From positions 2,520 to 12,078 of the forward strand of contig DBXL01000227.1 of the NCBI GenBank assembly GCA_002309275.1: 9,559 bases of DNA. Direction: 5' to 3'. Position numbers and translations under genes: made by a program. Positions 6,606 to 9,559 of this stretch are shown here, one piece after another (within the stretch, counting starts at the first letter, position 1; the number at the start of each line of letters is the position of its first letter). Below the pieces are notes generated by a model. It saw only the letters and a program-made list of their open reading frames with translations, made no database searches and was not told the DNA's origin. The DNA comes from Ruminococcaceae bacterium UBA1213. GTDB taxonomy: Bacteria; Bacillota; Clostridia; Oscillospirales; Acutalibacteraceae.

Positions 6606-6655
6606 TGTTGTGGAGTTTTTTTTATGAAGAAGATGGAGTAAGCAAAATCATTTAC
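6560..6655 (-). ncRNA. Candidate small RNA between two minus-strand genes
   Basis: A possible promoter (TTGTTA at 6690-6685, 17 bp, TACAAT at 6667-6662, both on the minus strand) lies between the terminator of the membrane gene (6775-6750) and the 15-bp terminator (6605-6560). It would give a transcript of about 95 nt with a single-stranded A-rich 5' half and a strong terminator hairpin. No useful ORF lies in it. The layout fits a trans-acting small RNA, but the -35 is weak (four of six) and there is no other support. Confidence 0.3.
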
Positions 6656-6735
6656 TGTTTGATTGTATTTTATCACCCCAATATTAACAAATTATGAACG
6701 CCCCTTGAAACGATTGGAAAATAAAGCTTAAAATT

Positions 6736-6775
6736 TTTCAAGAAAGAAAGCCGGCATTCATTGGGGAATGCCGGC
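6736..6775 (-). terminator. Terminator of the unknown membrane protein gene
   Basis: A perfect 10-bp stem (GCCGGCATTC 6750-6759 with GAATGCCGGC 6766-6775) and a 6-nt loop are followed on the minus strand by the interrupted T-run TTTCTTTCTT. It starts eight bases after the stop codon at 6784. Confidence 0.78.
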
Positions 6776-6783
6776 AGGAGCAG

Positions 6784-7485
6784 TTATTTAAGTCTTATGG
6801 AATTTTTGGCAAAGGCGAACATGATTTTTGAAGCGATGTAATCGATGGCGATACCTGCTGTAATGGAGATAATGGCATAAACGAGGGGGGTTATTTCGGA
6901 ATGGATGTTTACAGCTATGAGGATTCCCATGAAAACGATTGCCATGATAGCGTAGCACATAAGATAGATGATAACGGGGAATGCAAGGTAGAACAGTATC
7001 ATAATTATCACTGTCAGTAAAATGCTTACAAAAATCGACTTGGGGAGAGCGGCATATATTTGAGGCTCTATCTGTATGAATATAAAGCATATAATTGTAA
7101 GGAAAAGGTTATCAGCAAGGAAAGAACATACTTCTTTGTTAGCCTTTTCGGAGAAGCTTTTATTTTTGGCAGTGATGAATTTTTCTATTATCTTTTTATA
7201 GGCAAAAATAAGAGCCATGATTCCGAAGAGGAAAAGCAGTTTTTCATTTACATCTTCAAGACGGAAAGTATATTCGCATATATTGATTATATCCTCAATA
7301 CCGTTGAAGGTGCATTGACATATCGTTTTATTTGTCTGGGAGGGGATATTCTTGATAAAATTGCTTGTGAGGGAGTTTTCGGAAATGTCCGAAAGCGGCT
7401 TGAATACAGATAAAACAATATTAAGTACGGAAAGTACAGCAGTTTTGATGAAACCTGAATTTTTTATTGCAGATGTCTTTGTCAT
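6784..7485 (-). CDS. Multi-spanning membrane protein of unknown function
   Basis: This 233-residue protein was not recognised. Hydrophobic segments lie at about 11-29 (weak, perhaps a signal anchor), 82-98, 124-143, 150-168, 168-192 and 199-216. Residues 30-80 form a polar, probably extracytoplasmic loop with three Cys (CQC at 56-58 and Cys70), which might bind metal or form a disulfide. Residues 99-122 form a Lys-rich, probably cytoplasmic loop (KKIIEKFITAKNKSFSEKANKE). The C-terminus is basic. The start is supported by GGAGAG (7497-7492) six bases before ATG 7485. It has its own terminator. A long leader (over 300 nt if transcribed from 7825) or a nearer weak promoter (TACAAT at about 7529-7524) would drive it. 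No enzyme motif is seen. Confidence 0.75.
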   Translation of the reverse strand: MTKTSAIKNSGFIKTAVLSVLNIVLSVFKPLSDISENSLTSNFIKNIPSQTNKTICQCTFNGIEDIINICEYTFRLEDVNEKLLFLFGIMALIFAYKKIIEKFITAKNKSFSEKANKEVCSFLADNLFLTIICFIFIQIEPQIYAALPKSIFVSILLTVIIMILFYLAFPVIIYLMCYAIMAIVFMGILIAVNIHSEITPLVYAIISITAGIAIDYIASKIMFAFAKNSIRLK

Positions 7486-7540
7486 AAAAATCTCTCCTTT
7501 TTTTTAAAAAATGTTTTTTTCTTATTGTATCGGGCAGAAA

Positions 7541-7713
7541 AAAAGATTTCGGAGGGGGAGGGGATTTATGCGTTCCGCTTGGGATACTATGTATCTTCTA
7601 AGCTGTGGGCGAGCAAGTCTTTTGGACCGCAATGCACACTATCCGCAGCATGGGCGTGACGCACTTTTCATTATTCTGACAGGACATCTTACAATATTCA
7701 GTTTTCAAGATAC
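7541..7713. other. GC-richer structured element, possible RNA or small ORF
   Basis: Set between AT-rich flanks, this stretch is clearly richer in G and C and has several pairings: GATAC/GTATC (7583-7587 with 7591-7595), TGTATCTT (7590-7597) with AAGATACA (7707-7714) over 109 bases, and on the minus strand a bulged GCGGUC/GACUUGC stem. Its minus strand starts with CTTGAAAACTGAATA, a phrase like those in Firmicutes rRNA-operon spacers. On the plus strand a purine tract GGAGGGGGAGGGG (7552-7564) precedes ATG 7568, which opens a 70-codon ORF (MRSAWDTMYLLSCGRASLLD...) ending at 7780 inside the large inverted repeat. I could not decide between a structured RNA, a scar of mobile or rRNA-spacer DNA, and a small gene. 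Confidence 0.35.
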
Positions 7714-7792
7714 AAAAAAATTGGTATATATTTCAAATGCATGGACTTATCCCGTCAAGAATAACGTACCATGTATTTGAAATATATACCAA
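7714..7792 (-). terminator. Long inverted repeat followed by T-run
   Basis: Arms of 24 bases (7721-7744 and 7769-7792) match at 23 positions and enclose a 24-base loop. The single mismatch (7739/7774) is G-U in plus-strand RNA and A-C in minus-strand RNA. On the minus strand the hairpin is followed by seven T residues (7720-7714), so it fits a terminator or attenuator for transcripts from the promoter at 7853-7825. The stem is unusually long and AT-rich for a terminator. No flanking target-site duplication was seen that would mark it as a transposable element. Confidence 0.6.
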
Positions 7793-7818
7793 AGTAATAT
7801 TTCGCTGTTAAATTTTGT
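7714..7818 (-). ncRNA. Candidate small RNA or attenuated leader
   Basis: A near-consensus promoter (7853-7825) and the long hairpin plus T7 (7792-7714) frame a transcript of about 105 nt on the minus strand, with an AU-rich 26-nt 5' end and the hairpin filling the rest. If transcription ends there it is a separate small RNA. If it reads through, it becomes the leader of the membrane protein gene at 7485, and the hairpin would act as an attenuator. No uORF with a good ribosome binding site was seen. Confidence 0.4.
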
Positions 7819-7824
7819 ATATAT

Positions 7825-7853
7825 AGCATATCACTTTTTAAAAGCTTTGTCAA
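7825..7853 (-). promoter_or_regulatory. Strong promoter in the ATPase/membrane-protein gap
   Basis: On the minus strand a perfect TTGACA (7853-7848) is spaced exactly 17 bp from TATGCT (7830-7825). It begins two bases past the T-run edge of the ATPase terminator. No coding gene starts within 330 bases of it, so it must serve a non-coding or long-leader transcript. Confidence 0.7.
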
Positions 7854-7854
7854 G

Positions 7855-7899
7855 AAAAAAGCCGGCTGTCACTTTATACAAAGTTTCAGCCGGTTTTTT
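7855..7899 (-). terminator. Terminator of the calcium ATPase gene
   Basis: CCGGCTG (7862-7868) pairs with CAGCCGG (7887-7893). An inner ACTTT/AAAGT stem tightens the loop. On the minus strand a run of six T residues (7860-7855) follows, and the plus strand also has a T-run (7894-7899), so it can act in both directions. It starts 17 bases after the stop codon. Confidence 0.88.
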
Positions 7900-7915
7900 G
7901 GGAATTCAGATAATT

Positions 7916-9559
7916 TTATTTTTTCTTAACGGCATTGGTAATAGCTTTTCTGATGAGGTCAACGGGTACTATCGAAACAGAGAGAACTATCACAAACAGC
8001 CATTCCATTATATTCATACCGTGACAGTTGAAGATTTCTCCGCCTATATAGGTCATTACTACCTGAATAACGACAATCAAGCCCATGATTCTGAAATAGT
8101 TCAGGTTTTCGGTGATATGCTCGAATACATTGAGTTTTTCCGTTCTCACGTTCAGGGAGTTGAATACGGATATGAAGATGAAGAAAGCGAAATATGCGGT
8201 CATAAGATAGAGCCACTCGCCTTTTTCACTCTGAGTATTTCTGACGAAATTCCAAACGGGGCTTGCTGTCCATGTCTGTGAAATGAGTACGAAGAAACTG
8301 CAAAGGAATATCCAGATAGTTGAAACAGTGAGCTGTGATTTCATCGACTTGCTTACAATGCTTTCATCACGGCGTTTGGGCTGTTCCTTCATGTAACGCT
8401 TGAGAGCAGGCTCTCCGCCGAGTGCGAGGGCTGCCAATGTATCCATTACGAGATTTACCCAGAGAATCTGTGTAATGGTGAGCGGGTTGGAGAGGTCGAG
8501 CAGAGGCATTATGAAAGAGATAAGAACCGCTGAAATGTTGATAGAAAGCTGGAATGTAATAAACTTTCTGATGTTGTTGAAAATCGTTCTGCCGTAGAGA
8601 ATGGCTTTTGCAATAGAGTTAAAGTTGTCGTCAAGGATAACAATATCACTTGCTTCTTTAGCGACTTCTGTACCGCCGCCCATTGCAAAACCAACGTCTG
8701 CTTTTTTGAGTGCGGGGGAGTCATTAACGCCGTCGCCTGTCATGCCGACAACGAGGTTAAGTTCCTGTGAAAGTCTTACCAGACGGCTCTTATCCGTAGG
8801 CAATGCACGGGCAATAACACGGATATGAGGAATTTTTTCTTTAACTTCTTCATCACTCATTTTTGCGAGTTCGGAAGATGTCAATACAACGTCATCATCA
8901 GATGTAAGCAAGCCTGCATCTTTTGCGATAGCGACAGCAGTTTCTTTTCTGTCGCCTGTAATCATAACGACCTGCACGCCTGCATCATGCACATCTGCAA
9001 TAGCTGTAACAGATTCCGGTCTTACTTCGTCACGGATTCCGATAACACCGATAAGAGTCCAGTCACCTTCGGGGAGAGAGTCACTTGTCAAAGCAGTATC
9101 GGAAGTGGCGATTGCAAGCACACGGATAGCTCTGTTTGCCAATTCGTCAATCTTTTCATTGAGAACCTTGCTGTCAAATTCAGCCTTATTGCCTTTTTCA
9201 TCATAGTAATATTTACAATTCTGAATAAGCTTTTCGGGAGCACCCTTGATAAGAGTGATACTTTTTGCTGTATTGATATTTCCCTCAACAGTGGTGGCAC
9301 TGTATTTATTGGTAGAGTTGAAAGGTACAGAATAAACTGCCTTTACATTCGGGTATTTGTCTTCAGCGTGTGCAACGAACTGCAAAACAGCTCTTTCTGT
9401 GGGGTTGCCTCCGACAACTTTCAGAGTATCGCCAGAGCCTGTGATAACGGCATTGGTATTATGTTTGAGAGCCAATGCAAGCATTTCGCCAGCCTTGCCC
9501 TTGATTTCGTCAAAAGTTTTCGCTTCTTTGCCTGTACCGTCAAGGAAATTAACGGCTTC
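7916..9559 (-). CDS. Calcium-transporting P-type ATPase, P2B/PMCA-like (N-terminus beyond window)
   Basis: The last 547 residues are visible (counted from the right edge). The protein pumps Ca2+ out of the cytoplasm using ATP. The visible part has the end of the nucleotide-binding domain (GGNPTERAVL at about 50, KGAPE at 105-109) and the P-domain with MITGDR (199-204) and MTGDGVNDSPALKKADVGFAMG (from 273). The DPPR-type segment reads GIRDEVRPES, as in plasma-membrane pumps. TM5 reads FQLSINISAVLISF, with Ala where SERCA pumps carry the site I Glu. TM6 reads LWVNLVMDTLAALALGGEP, keeping Asn369 and Asp373 of calcium site II. Four C-terminal membrane segments follow, and the tail ends AVKKK. These features point to a one-site PMCA-like pump. 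The phosphorylated Asp (DKTGT) and TM1-4 lie off the edge. The frame is intact throughout and ends at its own terminator. Confidence 0.95.
   Translation of the reverse strand, partial: EAVNFLDGTGKEAKTFDEIKGKAGEMLALALKHNTNAVITGSGDTLKVVGGNPTERAVLQFVAHAEDKYPNVKAVYSVPFNSTNKYSATTVEGNINTAKSITLIKGAPEKLIQNCKYYYDEKGNKAEFDSKVLNEKIDELANRAIRVLAIATSDTALTSDSLPEGDWTLIGVIGIRDEVRPESVTAIADVHDAGVQVVMITGDRKETAVAIAKDAGLLTSDDDVVLTSSELAKMSDEEVKEKIPHIRVIARALPTDKSRLVRLSQELNLVVGMTGDGVNDSPALKKADVGFAMGGGTEVAKEASDIVILDDNFNSIAKAILYGRTIFNNIRKFITFQLSINISAVLISFIMPLLDLSNPLTITQILWVNLVMDTLAALALGGEPALKRYMKEQPKRRDESIVSKSMKSQLTVSTIWIFLCSFFVLISQTWTASPVWNFVRNTQSEKGEWLYLMTAYFAFFIFISVFNSLNVRTEKLNVFEHITENLNYFRIMGLIVVIQVVMTYIGGEIFNCHGMNIMEWLFVIVLSVSIVPVDLIRKAITNAVKKK

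Noticed and set aside
7060..7413. A 117-codon plus-strand frame
   Set aside because: It is antisense to the membrane protein gene, which has the ribosome binding site and the terminator.
7541..7714. A tRNA or a known riboswitch in the structured stretch
   Set aside because: No cloverleaf, TTCGA arm or CCA-like end was found, and no T-box, purine, cobalamin or similar core motif could be matched by eye.
7714..7792. The large inverted repeat as a MITE or insertion-sequence end
   Set aside because: There is no flanking direct duplication and no transposase. The T-run and upstream promoter fit a terminator better.
7847..8281. A 144-codon plus-strand frame
   Set aside because: It overlaps the ATPase terminator and the ATPase C-terminus in antisense. 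The ATPase motifs are unmistakable.

Overview
The window looks like a low- to mid-GC Gram-positive chromosome, most likely a gut-type Clostridia (Oscillospiraceae/Ruminococcus-like). The reasons are strong GGAGG-type ribosome binding sites, sigma-A promoters with TTGACA/TATAAT boxes and 16-18 bp spacers, many hairpin-plus-T-run terminators, a class A penicillin-binding protein, an SH3b/Pro-Thr wall protein and a BofC-C-like small protein typical of Firmicutes. The species cannot be named from the sequence alone.

Left part (1-3541, minus strand, visibly GC-richer): a cell-envelope block. It is read as a bifunctional class A PBP (3541-1337), then a 93-aa conserved-looking small protein that starts at TTG (1248-967) behind its own promoter, then a secreted two-SH3b protein with a Pro/Thr linker (943 to beyond the left edge). 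The promoter of the small protein carries four AATGTAA-like repeats spaced 10-11 bp apart.

Middle (3542-6549, more AT-rich): a divergent AT-rich gap with back-to-back promoters, a membrane-anchored BofC C-terminal-domain-like protein on the plus strand, about 395 bp of very AT-rich non-coding DNA, and an XRE-family regulator on the plus strand. This regulator converges through two hairpin terminators on an asparagine-synthetase-like gene (6473-4941, minus). That protein keeps the ATP-pyrophosphatase synthetase domain but lacks the N-terminal Cys of the glutaminase domain.

Right part (6550-9559, minus strand): an unknown multi-spanning membrane protein (7485-6784) and the C-terminal two thirds of a P2B/PMCA-like calcium P-type ATPase (from beyond the right edge to 7916). 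The two gaps on this side each contain a compact promoter-to-terminator unit on the minus strand, about 95 and 105 nt long, that could be small RNAs. The second gap also holds an unusual GC-richer, structured stretch (about 7541-7714) with an rRNA-spacer-like phrase and a short ORF behind a strong Shine-Dalgarno sequence.

No CRISPR array, tRNA, rRNA gene, transposase or phage gene was seen. The most interesting items are the glutaminase-less synthetase, the two intergenic small-RNA candidates with the structured element beside one of them, and the phased repeats over a promoter in the cell-wall block.
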